NCBI GenBank assembly: GCA_022432975.1
Contig: CM039512.1
Location: 40,727,086 to 40,791,085, forward strand
From: Begonia masoniana
Lineage: Eukaryota > Streptophyta > Magnoliopsida > Cucurbitales > Begoniaceae
Direction: 5' to 3'
DNA: 64,000 nucleotides
Numbering within the stretch: the first letter of the stretch is position 1; the number at the start of each line of letters is the position of its first letter. Both the position numbers and the translations under genes were made by a program. Under the pieces are notes generated by a model that worked only from the letters and a program-made list of their open reading frames with translations, ran no database searches and was not told the DNA's origin. Below, in pieces: positions 46,227 to 57,413 of the stretch.

Positions 46227-46927
46227 GTAAGTAGTGGACCGCTTGTGTTTTGCCTTCGGGCCTACACCATGGAACGGTAGGGAAATTGTTTGCTTGGTTG
46301 TTTATTTTATCTTTTGTTGTGCATTGTATGTGACATGCATCATGGTTTTCAAACTACGAAATACGTGTTTTGAGCATCGTTTGCAAATTGTGAGGCAATG
46401 TAAAGATATGTGAGGCAATGTGTTTGTGTGAGTCACCTCGTCGCGAATTAGTGTCTGAAAGTATGACAGTTTCGGGAGGTGTGTGTGTGAGTCACCTCGT
46501 CGCGAATTAGTGTCTGAAAGTATGACAGTTTCGGGAGGTGTCTGTGTGAGTCACCTCGTCGCGAATTAGTGTCTGAAAGTATGACAGTTCGGGAGGTGTC
46601 TCTCAGTGAGTTGATAATGAACGAGGTTCATTGATCGATGTGGGAGAAGATCATGTATGGCCGTCCCGTGTGTGAACACGATGTGTGCCTCGGATCTGGC
46701 TCTGAGTGGTCAATGCGTGACCATCCTGTTAGGATAGGTATCCACTTGACGTACAAGTGAAAGTGTTGAGTAATGAAACAAGAACGAGTTGAACACAACC
46801 GAGAGTTAGAAACCGCATGTATTAGGGTTGTGTGTATGGATTGTTTGTGCAGTGTGCATTGTGTTTTCGTATGCATTATTCCCTACTTACTAAGCATTAG
46901 GCTTACGTTTTGTGTTCCGTGGTGTAG
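46227..46927 (+). other. T9 5' LTR: candidate intron-like segment
   Basis: It runs from CCAG|GTAAGT to GTGGTGTAG|G, with the branch-like TTACTAAGC about 33 nt upstream. CCTACACCATGG (46261-46272) pairs with CCGTGGTGTAGG (46917-46928) at 11 of 12 positions, the twelfth allowing G:U. The same arrangement is in the 3' LTR at 51324-52024. Confidence 0.42.
46424..46606 (+). repeat. T9 5' LTR minisatellite, 59-bp unit x 3
   Basis: Copies share GTGAGTCACCTCGTCGCGAA, then a TTAGTGTCTGAAAGTATGACAG-like continuation. AGTCACC starts at 46431, 46490 and 46549. The 3' LTR has three copies at about 51520-51700. TCGCGAATT also occurs in the T7 47-mer. Confidence 0.88.
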
Positions 46928-47463
46928 GTTTCGACTGGAATACAGGTGAGGGCCTTAAGGAAAGCTAAGATTGGGAGGCAGTTGGTGATGTACGGGGCAT
47001 GCCGGTGCAGGCAGTTGTCGGGGCACATCGACCATGGTCTTCGGGGAATGTGGGGCTTTATATTTTGGTAGTTTATTGTTAATGTCTGGTTGTAGAAATG
47101 ATAGGAATGTGTTACCCTGTATTGTGGGTTTTCTTCATTTTGGTTAATTGTTGGAGATTTCGTAGGTTGGTTAGATGGTTAGGACTATTCTGGATTGGTT
47201 GGGATTGGATGTTCTGCAGGTACCTAGCATTTTGGAGGTGCCATTTTCAGGCGTTACTTTGTTGAAATTTTCGAGAAGGACGCCGTGGTGCTAAAAGGTT
47301 AGGATTAAGGGAAATTAGTGAGTTTTGGCAACTAGGTACGACGTAAGAGAGCTGCGGGAGATTTAATTTTAAATTCTGCAGTGTCTGATTTTTTTTAAAA
47401 ATTATTGGGGGTTAAAGTGAGCCAAGTAGCGCACTGAGCCAGGGTGGGTTTGGGGGCGTTACA

Positions 47464-47623
47464 AGATGGTATCAGAGCAAAATGATCGAGTCGTTCAAAG
47501 GATTACCCGACAATGCCGGCCGCCGTGCAACGTGCTTCACCGACTGTAAGTATTTCTTTCCTTTTTAGTTGGGTTATTAACTAAGATTAGATTGTTTAAA
47601 CCTTTGTACATGATTAGACCAAA
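47464..47623 (+). promoter_or_regulatory. T9 primer site and leader with candidate mini-intron
   Basis: TGGTATCAGAGC is at 47467-47478. A 72-nt intron-like segment (47546-47617) runs from CGACT|GTAAGTATTTC to ATGATTAG|ACC, 6 nt before the gag ATG. A second ATG after the primer site opens MIESFKGLPDNAGRR..., nearly the same as in T4. Confidence 0.78.
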
Positions 47624-48667
47624 ATGCCAAGGAACCAAAGACAACTAGAGCGACCTAGAAGTGAACTTGATGAATCAATCAAACTTCTTATTGAATTGGT
47701 CAGTAAGCAGGCGGAGATGGTTGGGAGGCAAGGCGAATTGGTTGAATCGCTGTTAGGTCAGGGAGGACCGGGAAACGTTGGAGCTAGTTCTAGTGGAGAG
47801 AGATTTCGGGGATTGAACCCTCCGGCATTTGAAGGTTGTTTGACAGATCCGACAACTGATGAAAGTTGGATATGCACCATTGAGAATATGTTTAATGTCG
47901 CTGAGGTAAAGTGTACAACATTCCACCTAGCTACCGATGCCCAAAGCTGGTGGGAGACGGTGAAGGCTACCATAGAGGCTCACACTATGACATGGAAAGA
48001 GTTCAAGGAATTGTTTTTCGACAAGTATTACAACAAGACAGTCCAAGCTGCTAAGCGTAAGGAATTCATGGCATTAAAGCAAACAGGATCGGTACGGGAG
48101 TATATTCAGCAGTTTGAATCGTTGTCTCGATTTGCCAGTCACCTAGTTAGTCGGGAAGGAGACAAAATATTTTAATTTGTGCAGGGCTTGAAGCCCGAGA
48201 TTGAGATGCTGGTAAAGACATTCGGAGTTGAAGGAATACCATTTAATCGAGTGGTAGCCAAAGCCTTAGAGGTGGAGGAAGCTGCTGGTAAGTTGATTAA
48301 ACCGGCAGAAGTTCTGGGTCAAATATTCACGAGAATTACAGGTTAGATGAACAGTGTTGGATCATCTTCTCAGTTTCAGGGAACTAAAAGGCTGAGAGAT
48401 AATTTAAATGACCAAAGAGAAGCGGAGACGCCGCGAAAGCAGCAAAGGAGAAGTTTTCCGAAATGTCTCAAATGTTTGAAATATCATCCAGGAGAGTGCG
48501 GTCAGTATGAGGGAAGATGTTTTAATTGTTTTGGAGCTGACCATATTGCCCGAGATTGTCCAAAGCCAAAGACCAACCTGTGTTTCCATTGCAACGAGTC
48601 TGGGCACATAGCTAAGAATTGTCCTATAGGAACGAAGAGTCAGACTAAAGCAACACGCCAGATTTAA
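47624..48667 (+). pseudogene. T9: gag with two in-frame stops
   Basis: ATG at 47624 was chosen by match to T4 gag and its place after the leader. One frame of 348 codons runs to TAA at 48665, with stops at 48173 (TAA) and 48344 (TAG). An N-terminal helical region is followed by a capsid core (SWICTIENMF...FFDKYYNKTV...LKQTGSV...FESLSRFAS). The C-terminus has three zinc motifs: C-x2-C-x3-H-x3-C, CFNCFGADHIARDC and CFHCNESGHIAKNC. Two CCHC knuckles after the CCHC-like finger distinguish T4/T9 from the single knuckle of T2, T7 and T11. Gag would form the particle and bind RNA. No protease or pol follows. Confidence 0.88.
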
Positions 48668-50148
48668 TCATGCTCTGAGGTATGGTACTTGTAGTTCAAT
48701 GGCTGTTTTTTTTATTGATAGACTGGGATGTGTTGTACATTTTGGTGATAGTGGTTTCGTAGTAAAGTTAGGTAATTAAAGTTAGCTTGATGTTGATTGG
48801 TAGGGTACTGTTAGGACTCTAGTATGGGAAAAAGTAATGGCATGAGGGCAATTTAAGGTTGTTGATTTCGATACGTACTTCAACCGAACAGTTTGAACTA
48901 ATAAGATGAATAAGGTTGCTCTATTGTAGCAAACTAGATCGGTGGCCGAGAATTGAAGTTGGAAGTATTCGAAGGAGTTTCGTGGTAGTGTGTGCGAGAT
49001 ATGATCGGACCAATATTTTATGGTAATGAAAAAGGTTAGATCTCCACGGATTGTCCAATGTTAAATCAGAGGACCAGCAAGAGTAGTACTAGGAATAAGG
49101 ACTTGGAAAGGTGGAGAAATTTGGATGGACGCTCTGAGAGAAAAACTTAGAAGGAAGTTTACGTTAGAGAATTTTATAAGTTAATGGATAAAGAAATCCT
49201 CATTGAATAAGAATATTGAGCAAAATAAATTTTGGGAATATTGATTTTTCGAGAGTGTGTAGTTATGACTGGAATAGAAGTGAGATAAATTTAGTGTAGT
49301 GAAGGATGTTAGTCGAGGTAACAAGGTGGAGGATGAGATAGTAACTTAGAAGGGAAGTTTGAACTGAAAACTTAGGGTACGAAGTTTATTCACAAAGTTT
49401 TTTAGTGTTATATAGTTGAGGAAGGTTGAGAGTTGAAATTAAAGTGGTGGTACACCGTTTAGAATATTGGGTGAATAGTGAGAACGAATTAGTTTAGACC
49501 TAAGAATTTGAAAGTGTTTGGTGATGACTATAGTCAAAGTCGGACAAATCGTACACAAATTCATTTTATACTTTGAAGGAATAGGGGGTAGATTGATTTA
49601 GATAGTGAGAGTTTGGAGTACGTGGATGAAGTTAGAATGATAAATGAGGTGTCGTGATGGTTCGAGGTAAATAGATGAGAAATGATGTAACAATATGGTA
49701 ACATAGAGGGAATTTAAAATTTGAGGTTTAGAGTAAGCTATAGATTGTTGAGTTCTTGATGTTACAAGCATTGGGGTAGCTTTGGAAATTTGAGGTTGTA
49801 ATGTAAGGTTTGATGAACATTAGATTAGAAAATTAAGTGACTAAGTGAACTTAGCATGAGGAAAAGCTAGAGTTGAGAGCTAAGTTGGAGAGATTAATGG
49901 TCTAATTGATGAATGCTCAAATAAAGTCTACGGATATATGAGTAGGTGAGCTATGGAAGGCATAGCTAGGAAATTTAAAACTTTGGAGATGTAAAGAATT
50001 TTCAGTGTTTGATAGATGACTAAGATTGTAGTATAGTCGAGATTTTAGTGGCAAATCAAAAGTTATGGAGGGTAGATTAGTGTAAGTAAGCGAAGAATAT
50101 TAAGGCACGTCAAATTTTGAGGACAAAATTTTTGTAAGGAGGGTAGAT
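48668..50148 (+). mobile_element. T9: pol-less interior and polypurine tract
   Basis: Non-coding, A/T/G-rich sequence. A decayed second gag piece lies at about 48860-48960. The 3' end has TTTTGAGGACAAAATTTTTG and the polypurine tract AAGGAGGGTAGAT (50136-50148). No RT, RNase H or integrase motif was found. Confidence 0.75.
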
Positions 50149-52555
50149 TGTAACACCCAGAAAATTTCTATTTTGTGCGTAGCCCTAGCTAGGTCAAGTA
50201 TGAGAGATTGAGTCATTGAAGGCTAAGGATATGCATGGAAGAGTGAAAGAGGTTGAAGTGTTAAAACAAAAGTGTTGAAAAGTCAAAATAAGTAAGCCAA
50301 TCACATTGCAAATAATTATGTGAAATAAAAACTTGGAAAGAAATGGTTAAAGATGGCCATCACGTTGGAAGGAAAGTGGGGAAAAGAATTGAAAAAGTTT
50401 AAACCAAAAAGGTGTGTTGAAAAGTCAAAAGCATACGTTTGAATTTTCAAAGTAAGTAAAAACCAATAGGAATTAAGTAAATAATAAATGAAATACTTGA
50501 ATGGAAAAGAAAAGTGGGAAGTAATGATGTTTCACGTTGGAGACTTGAAGATGAAAAGTGAGGGTTGAATGGTAATTTAAATGTAATTTTAAAGGATTAA
50601 AATAAAAGAGAAAAAGTATTAGTTAAAAAGGTCAAATTTGTAAAGTTAGTCATCTTCTTCCCCTAGCTTTTCACGATTTCTTGCAGCGCCATTGAAGCCC
50701 TCCAAATCTCCATTTCAGCAAGAGTTTTCAAGGGATTTTGAGGTAAGTTTAGTGGGGTTTTTAGTTTTATACATTTAGGGGTTGTTTTTAGTGGTTTTTG
50801 GGTAGTTTTGGTGAAGATTGCATAGGGTTTGAAAACCCTAAATGGTGAAGTCCGAAAATTGAGTTTAAGGGTTGGTTTTCTTTCCAAATTTGATGATTTA
50901 ATTGTTGGATGGATTAGTTTAGGTGGTTAGAGTGGTTAGATTGAAGATTGGAGGAGTGTTACACAAAAATGGTTTAAGAACACTTAGATGACCGATTCTG
51001 TTGGCTGCAATTTCGGGTTGGCCAAAGTGTTTATTTGGTTAATTTAAGTGTTTCAATGGATAGTAGACGTGTAGAGATTTCCGAGTTGGGGTGGCACGTC
51101 AAAATCCGTTGAAAAATTAGAAAGTTATGACCGTTTGAAGTTTGACGGTCAATTTTTGGTAAAAATCGGGTTTGAGTGTTTAGGTTGAAAGATTTGTGTT
51201 AGTTGATTTAGTTGAATTCTTTAGAATCCTTTGGAGTGTTACTAAGTTGAGTTTTCATTATTTTAGGTGATCGAACGTGTGATTTGGTTGGACGAAGTGG
51301 ACGAGAAAGTATCGAGCAACCAGGTAAGTAGTGGACCGCTTGTGTTTTGCCTTCGGGCCTACACCATGGAACGGTAGGGAAATTGTTTGCTTGGTTGTTT
51401 ATTTTATCTTTTGTTGTGCATTGTATGTGACATGCATCATGGTTTTCAAACTACGAAATACGTGTTTTGAGCATCGTTTGCAAATTGTGAGGCAATGTAA
51501 AGATATGTGAGGCAATGTGTTTGTGTGAGTCACCTCGTCGCGAATTAGTGTCTGAAAGTATGACAGTTTCGGGAGGTGTTTGTGTGAGTAACCTCGTCGC
51601 GAATTAGTGTCTGAAAGTATGACAGTTTCGGGAGGTGTCTGTGGGAGTCACCTCGTCGCGAATTAGTGTCTGAAAGTATGACAGTTCGGGAGGTGTCTCT
51701 CAGTGAGTTGATAATGAACGAGGTTCATTGATCGATGTGGGAGAAGATCATGTATGGCCGTCCCGTGTGTGAACACGATGTGTGCCTCGGATCTGGCTTT
51801 GAGTGGTCAATGCGTGACCATCCTGTTAGGATAGGTATCCACTTGACGTACAAGTGAAAGTGTTGAGTAATGAAACAAGAACGAGTTGAACACAACCGAG
51901 AGTTAGAAACCGCATGTATTAGGGTTGTGTGTGTGGGTTGTTTGTGCAGTGTGCATTGTGTTTTCGTATGCATTATTCCCTACTTACTAAGCATTAGGCT
52001 TACGTTTTGTGTTTCGTGGTGTAGGTTTCGATCGGAGTACAGGTGAGGGCCTTAAGGAAAGGTAAGATTGGGACGCAGTTGGTGATGTACGGGGCATGCC
52101 GGTGCAGGCAGTTGTCGGGGCGCCTCGACCATGGTCTTCGGGGAATGTGGGGCTTTATAGTTTGGTTGTTTATTGTTAATGTCTGATTGTAGAAATGATG
52201 GGAATGTGTTACCCTGTATTGTTTCTTCATTTTGGTTAATTGTTGGAGATTTCGTAGGTTGGTCAGATGGTTAGGACTATTCTGGATTGGTTGGGATTAG
52301 ATGTTATGTAGGTACCTAGCATTTTGGAGGCGCCATTTTCAGGCGTTACTTTGTCAAAATTTTCGGGAAGGACGCCGTGGTGCTAAAAGGTTTAGATTAA
52401 GGGAAATTAGTGAGTTTAGGCAGCTAGGTACGACGCAAAAGAGCTGTGGGAGATTTAATTTTAAATTCTGCAGTGTCTGATTTTTTTTAAAAATTATTGG
52501 GGGTTAAAGTGAGCCAAGTAGCGCACCGAGCCAGGGTGGGTTCGGGGGCGTTACA
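50149..52555 (+). mobile_element. T9: 3' LTR (2407 bp)
   Basis: It is nearly collinear with the 5' LTR, including three 59-bp repeats and the intron-like bracket 51324-52024. It ends GGGGGCGTTACA. Confidence 0.93.
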
Positions 52556-52699
52556 GTTTCGGTTTTTGTGTTTGCCAACCCTTTTCCGTATTATAGCTTG
52601 TCAAACTGTTTTAATGTGATAAAATAAACATCCTAATGAACCTATGGGCTTTAGAATTAAGACATTTAAATAAGTGTGCCATAAGTTATGAATTTTTGA
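52556..52699 (+). mobile_element. T5: 3' LTR, piece 2
   Basis: This lies between T9 and solo LTR T10. It ends with TTTGA (52695-52699), the left duplication of T10. Assignment to the T5 LTR is by position, since the 5' copy has lost this part. Confidence 0.6.
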
Positions 52700-53421
52700 T
52701 GTAACGCCCCCGAACCCGCCCTGGCTCGGTGCGCTACTTTACTACGCTATCCCGCTTTTAAAACGACGTTTAAAAAAATTTCGATAATTTATCGACTCAT
52801 TTTTCGGGTTTTACGAACCCTCGAGGCGATCAGTGCCCCAGCGCTTCTCCCTGCGCGCGCCCTCACACCCCACCGCGCGCCCCTTCAGTCCTTATCACTT
52901 TTCTTCAAAATTTTCCCAAGCCAAACTCTTCCAAAAATCCCTAAATTTTTACCACTCTATCCCGGCACCCAAAACTTCATGACTCGTAAAAATCTCAAAA
53001 AAACCGACTCAAAATAGTCATTGAAATCATATAGCAAAACAACCCGACGTTATTGACTTTTTAACAAAAATCGACAATATAACGCCTAAAAGTTTCTAAT
53101 CCAAAACCTGAAAAGCAAACAACATTTAAAGCCACAATTCAAACCCAATTTACTCCAGAATAAATCCACAATTAGCTACACTAAACAACTCTCTCAACAA
53201 CTCTCACAAAACCAACCATAAAATTTCAAAATCTCAACCATAAACCACACCAGTATCACCCAATTCTATATATACTAATCCAGCCTAACCAACTAACCAA
53301 AACATCTCCAACTACAAAACAAAATATACACAAACTGTAACGACCCCGTTTCCCAGCAAGATATTGTCCGCTCTGGAGATTGGGCCGTAGCACAATATCC
53401 TCCCCTCACGACTTTGTTTGG

Positions 53422-53512
53422 CGAGAACTTCCCGGAAGGTCACCCAACCTGGGATTGCTCTCACCGAAGCACTTTTAACTTCGGAGTTCTTATGGGATCC
53501 GTTGCCAATCGT
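53422..53512 (-). other. 5S rRNA-like domain in Cassandra LTR (copy 1)
   Basis: The minus strand reads GGATCCCATAAGAACTCCGA, then AGTTAAAAGTGCTTCGGTGA, then AGGTTGGGTGACCTTCCGGG, in the order of plant 5S rRNA. The Pol III internal control region is recognisable with substitutions. It is part of the LTR, not a 5S gene. Confidence 0.88.
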
Positions 53513-53897
53513 GCTCAAAAACGCGTCTTGCTATGTTGGGAAGGTCTCTTTACATATGTTTCATTTCCATGTACTTCCCCAAGCGATGTGGGATTGTGAC
53601 AACCCCCTCTTTACGACCGGGGATTCGCCTATACTCGAGTCCGGGATTTGCCTACACTCGGCTTAGGTCCCGAGGTTTTCCCCGCAACTCGAGGTTTGCC
53701 CCGCAGTCGTACACATACGTTCACATTCGGGTCATCACAATCACCCCCCCTTGGGGCCCAACGTCCTCGTTGGCCACATTTCCGGTTGGGTACAGGCTCT
53801 GATACCATAATTGTAACGACTCGTTTCCCAGCAAGATATTGTCCGCTCTGGGGATTGGGCCGTAGCACAACATCCTCCCCTCACGACTTTGTTTGGC

Positions 53898-53990
53898 GAG
53901 AACTTCCCGGAAGGTCACCCAACCTGGGATTGCTCTCACCTAAGCACTTTTAACTTCGGAGTTCTTATGGGATCCGTTGCCAATCGTGCT
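53898..53990 (-). other. 5S rRNA-like domain in Cassandra LTR (copy 2)
   Basis: Second LTR copy with the same order of 5S-like blocks (GGATCCCATAAGAACTCCGA ... GGTTGGGTGACC). Confidence 0.88.
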
Positions 53991-54372
53991 CCAAAACGCG
54001 TCTTGCTATGTTGGGAGGGTCTCTTTACATATGTTTTATTTCCATGTACTTCCCCAAGCGATGTGGGATTGTGACAACCCCCTCTTTACGACCCGGGATT
54101 CGCCTATACTCGAGTCCGGGATTCGCCTACACTCAGCTTAGGTGCCGAGGTTTTCCCCGCAAGTCGAGGTTTGCCCCGCAGTCGTACACATACGTTCACA
54201 TTTGGGTCATCACACAAACTAACCACCAAATATCCAATCTCAACAACCACTCACCCACAAGAATCAGGTCGAAGCGCCCCGACAAATGGCCTGCACCGGT
54301 GAGCTCCGTGGATCTCCGACTGCCCCTAGTCCTGTTCCTCGCTCTTAAGCTCACCTGTAAATGCTCCGTCAC

Positions 54373-54848
54373 CTACCCCACAGAACACACACACCCACGT
54401 AAGATTACGCTTAGCAATTAGGGATAATAAATGCAGTTTAAAACCATGCACTATGCCCAACAACACTCACACACACCCTAACACATGCGGTTTTTAACCC
54501 TCGGTTGTGTTCGTTTCAATTTCTTTTCATTACTCTTTCACTATTAGAACTTAACATCGAAGCGTTCGCGGAACCTTCTGCTTAACATTGAAGCGTTCAC
54601 GGAACCTTCTGCTTAACATCGAATCATTCACGGAACCTTTTGCTTAACTTTTTACATTCCACTCCCACAATTTGCAAACAATGTTCAAAAAATGCAACCA
54701 ACACAACAACGTAACGCAACAACTTAACACAACACGGTACGACAACACAACACAACACCAAACAAAACAACCAACCAAACAAACAAATAATTTCCTACCA
54801 TTCCATGGTGTAGGCTCGAAGGCAAAACACAAGCACTCCACTACTTAC
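54373..54848 (-). other. T10 LTR: candidate intron-like segment
   Basis: On the minus strand it runs from AG|GTAAGT to GGGGTAG|GTG. CCTACACCATGG near the donor is intact. The acceptor partner has one change (GGGGTAGG), and the TACTAAGC motif is degraded, as expected in an old solo LTR. Confidence 0.33.
54550..54648 (-). repeat. T10 LTR minisatellite, 31-bp unit x 3
   Basis: Copies of CTTAACATCGAAGCGTTCAC plus GGAACCTTCTG start at 54550, 54581 and 54612, within the intron-like bracket. Confidence 0.85.
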
Positions 54849-56031
54849 CTGAATGCTTGGCTTCTAGTTGCTCAATTCTACCAGTCAATTCACTCGTTCG
54901 ACGACCTAAAATAACCAAACTTAGCTTAATAAGTTACAAATAAAATCTAAGGGATTTTCTAACTAAAACTAAACAATACTTAAAACACATTTCACTCTCA
55001 AAACACAAAACCCGATTTTTTTTCCCAAATTTTACCGTCCAACTTCAAACGGTCATAACTCCCTCGTTTTTCAACGGATTTTGACGCGCCACCCCAATTC
55101 GGAAACCTCTACACGTCTACTATCCGTTGAAATACTCAAATCAACCAAAAAAATCACTTAGCCAATCCGAAATGCACAGAACAGAAGCGGCCACCCTCGT
55201 GTTCCTAAACCGGTTTTTGTGTAACACTCCTCCAATCTTCAATCTAACCACTCAATTAACCTAAACTAACATATTTAAGGATTAATTGATCAAAAGAGGA
55301 AGAACACCCTCAAGGAGAACCAAATTTTCGGACTCACCAATTTAGGGTTTTCAAACCCTCACAAAACTCACCCTAAACACCTCAAAAACACTCAAAAGCT
55401 TCAACTAATTGCATAAAAACTAAAACCCACTCATTTTACCTTGAAATCACCTTGAGACACCTTGAGAAATTGAAGCAAAGAGGAGGAGAGAAGTCGGATA
55501 TGGTGGAGAGGAGAAAGGGCCGAAGAAGATGGTGGAAAAAAATGAAAAACCCACCATTTAATGCCACCATTTTATTCTTTATTTTATTCATTTAATAATT
55601 ACCATTTGAAATTACAATTAAAACCCTCCCTTTTCTCCTTAGCAGCCAACGTGAAAGCTACTTAAAATCACCTTTTTTTTTCTTCCTTTTTCATTCACAC
55701 AATTTGTTTGAATTTTATTAGTTCCTTGAATTTGACTTTTCAAACAACAATTTTCAACCAATCACCATACTTCATTCCCTCCCATTTCACACATGGTTTC
55801 CAACGTGAGAACTCACCACTTTCATTAAAATTTTCTACGTTTTTATTTCATTAATTACAAATTTTCTATTGGTTCCTTTAATAGTTGACTTTTCCAACCC
55901 TTTTGTTTTTGAATTGTCAACTTCCTTTCCTTTTGTTTTTATTAGTTTAGAACCCTTCATCACTTAACGTTAATCTCTCATACAACCTGGGGCTACGCAC
56001 GTTATTAGAATTTTCTGGATGTTACATTTGA

Positions 56032-56063
56032 AGTTCATACAATGCATAGGCTAAATCCGGGTT
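56032..56063 (+). mobile_element. T5: 3' LTR, piece 3 (by position)
   Basis: Short sequence between T10 and T11. GGGTT (56059-56063) would be the left target duplication of T11. Confidence 0.5.
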
Positions 56064-57356
56064 TGTAACGCCCAGTTCTTTACGGGATTTTTGAAAGTAA
56101 ATATAAAATGGTATTTTTGTAAATATGTCAAATTAAGTCCGTTTTGCGAACAGAAAGCGTTATTAGAATCCTTATAATTAATATGAATTTTGGGAGAATT
56201 GTGGGAATTTAAGGAATTCAAACCGAGATATAATGCTTAAGTTTTCGGCTTTGACCCTATGGAGATCTAATTCGTAGAAATAACAAAATAAATCTGTTTG
56301 ACGAACGAAAAGTTTTGTTAGAACCCTTGGAATAAATAAGAATTATTGGTGAAATAAGAAAATTTTGGAGAAAACGAATCGATAGACAAATAATAGGATA
56401 AACGGGAGATTAAACCGAAGGGCAAACTTGTAATTTTGCAAGCCAAGTTTAATAAAATCACAAATCCCTCTCTTTCTCCTCCCCTGTCACGACTTCCCTT
56501 TTCTCTCTCTCCCATTTGGCGATTTCTACCTCTCCGCGGCGATCTTCCTTCAACGCCAACGATTCCTCTCCAATCAACCTCCAATTCTCCACGTTTCCTT
56601 CTCCTCTCACAACCCTAGGTAAGATTCTGTGACTTTTAGACGTTAACCCTCAATTTATAGGTCGTTAAATAATTAGGGTTTTGTTAGGTTTTGTCAAAAA
56701 TAACCGGGTTTTGGTAGGAAAGGTTAGATATTGCCTAAAATACGATTATTGGACATAGTTTGATAGTATAAATGCTTGGGTTGCGAATTTCGGGTATTTG
56801 GAGCTTGGAAAACTCCATTAATGGAGGGTTACAATTTGCTAGCGCGAATTGCTCGATGAAATGTCTCAATGAGCTAAATTAGAGTTTTATGAAATTTCTT
56901 TAGTTCAGGGTTTGTTAATTTGGACGTTTAATGGTTTCAACGCGTTTTAACGATAAATGTTGTGAAATTGCCCTAGGTGAACAACGCTCGTGGACGGAGC
57001 TAGAATTGCAACGGACGCGAGGTAAGTTCTCGTGACTTATTATGGTCGATTGGCCTACACCGTATGTCAAATTCATTTCGACGAACATTGGTGATTTGTT
57101 TGTTTAAATGTTTTGGTTGGGTAGTTAGGATTAGTTCTCTTATAGGTTATATTTTTGTTGTCTTGATGGTATGTATGATGAATGTTTACCTTACGCATTT
57201 AACTGTTCCTGCATCACGTATTTTAAAAATAGCATGAAAACGGATTTCTGCACATGTTTCAGAAAATGAAATGAACAAACGAAATGAATCTACGTAATCT
57301 GTTATATGGTCACGCGAGGTGGGGCTCAGGCATGGCTATACGGTTGTAAGCATGTA

Positions 57357-57377
57357 CCACCCCCCCCCCCCCCCCCC
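57357..57377 (+). repeat. Poly-C tract
   Basis: About 20 C residues just outside FB2, at a place where the T2 LTR has only CCCCTCCTCT. Its length is uncertain in any assembly. Confidence 0.8.
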
Positions 57378-57413
57378 GTTAGGTGGAAAGGGTTGTCCGA
57401 CCGCCGGACGTGC

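Larger units (their letters stand above)
45053..47463 (+). mobile_element. T9: 5' LTR (2411 bp)
   Basis: It starts TGTAACACCCGGAAAATTTC and ends GGGGGCGTTACA. Ordered landmarks: donor-like GAG|GTAAGT (45646), a block shared with T4 and T10 (45955-46050), acceptor-like TTTTAG|GTG (46168), a 57-nt putative exon, CCAG|GTAAGT (46226), a 3-copy 59-bp repeat, TTACTAAGC, GGTGTAGG, then the TAGCATTTTGGAGG block. Confidence 0.92.
45053..52555 (+). mobile_element. T9: complete gag-only element (7503 bp)
   Basis: Two LTRs (45053-47463 and 50149-52555) flank a 2.7-kb interior with primer site, gag and polypurine tract but no pol domain. The flanks ATTTC (45048-45052) and GTTTC (52556-52560) are a target duplication with one change. 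The LTRs differ at roughly a dozen positions in the first 500 bases. It is non-autonomous by structure: it could supply Gag but would need RT and integrase from a relative. Confidence 0.92.
53336..54214 (-). mobile_element. Cassandra-type TRIM, complete (879 bp)
   Basis: LTRs 53336-53739 and 53812-54214 (404 and 403 bp) flank a 72-bp interior. CAAAC lies at both edges (53331-53335 and 54215-54219). On the minus strand each LTR starts TGTGATGACCC and ends GTCGTTACA. The interior has the initiator tRNA-Met primer site (plus-strand GCTCTGATACCA, 53796-53807) and a purine tract (complement of 53740-53752). Each LTR includes a 5S rRNA-like domain. No protein is encoded, as is normal for TRIMs. It was inserted into the T10 LTR. 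Confidence 0.93.
52700..56026 (-). mobile_element. T10: solo LTR, minus strand, with Cassandra inside
   Basis: On the minus strand it starts TGTAACATCCAGAAAATTC and ends GGGGGCGTTACA. TTTGA lies at both edges (52695-52699 and 56027-56031), so this is a true solo LTR left by LTR-LTR recombination. Without the Cassandra insertion it is about 2.44 kb. It is closest to the T9 and T4 LTRs. Confidence 0.92.

Noticed and set aside
53422..53512. Genuine 5S rRNA gene
   Set aside because: The match is partial, is repeated exactly once per Cassandra LTR, and lies between LTR ends with a target duplication.
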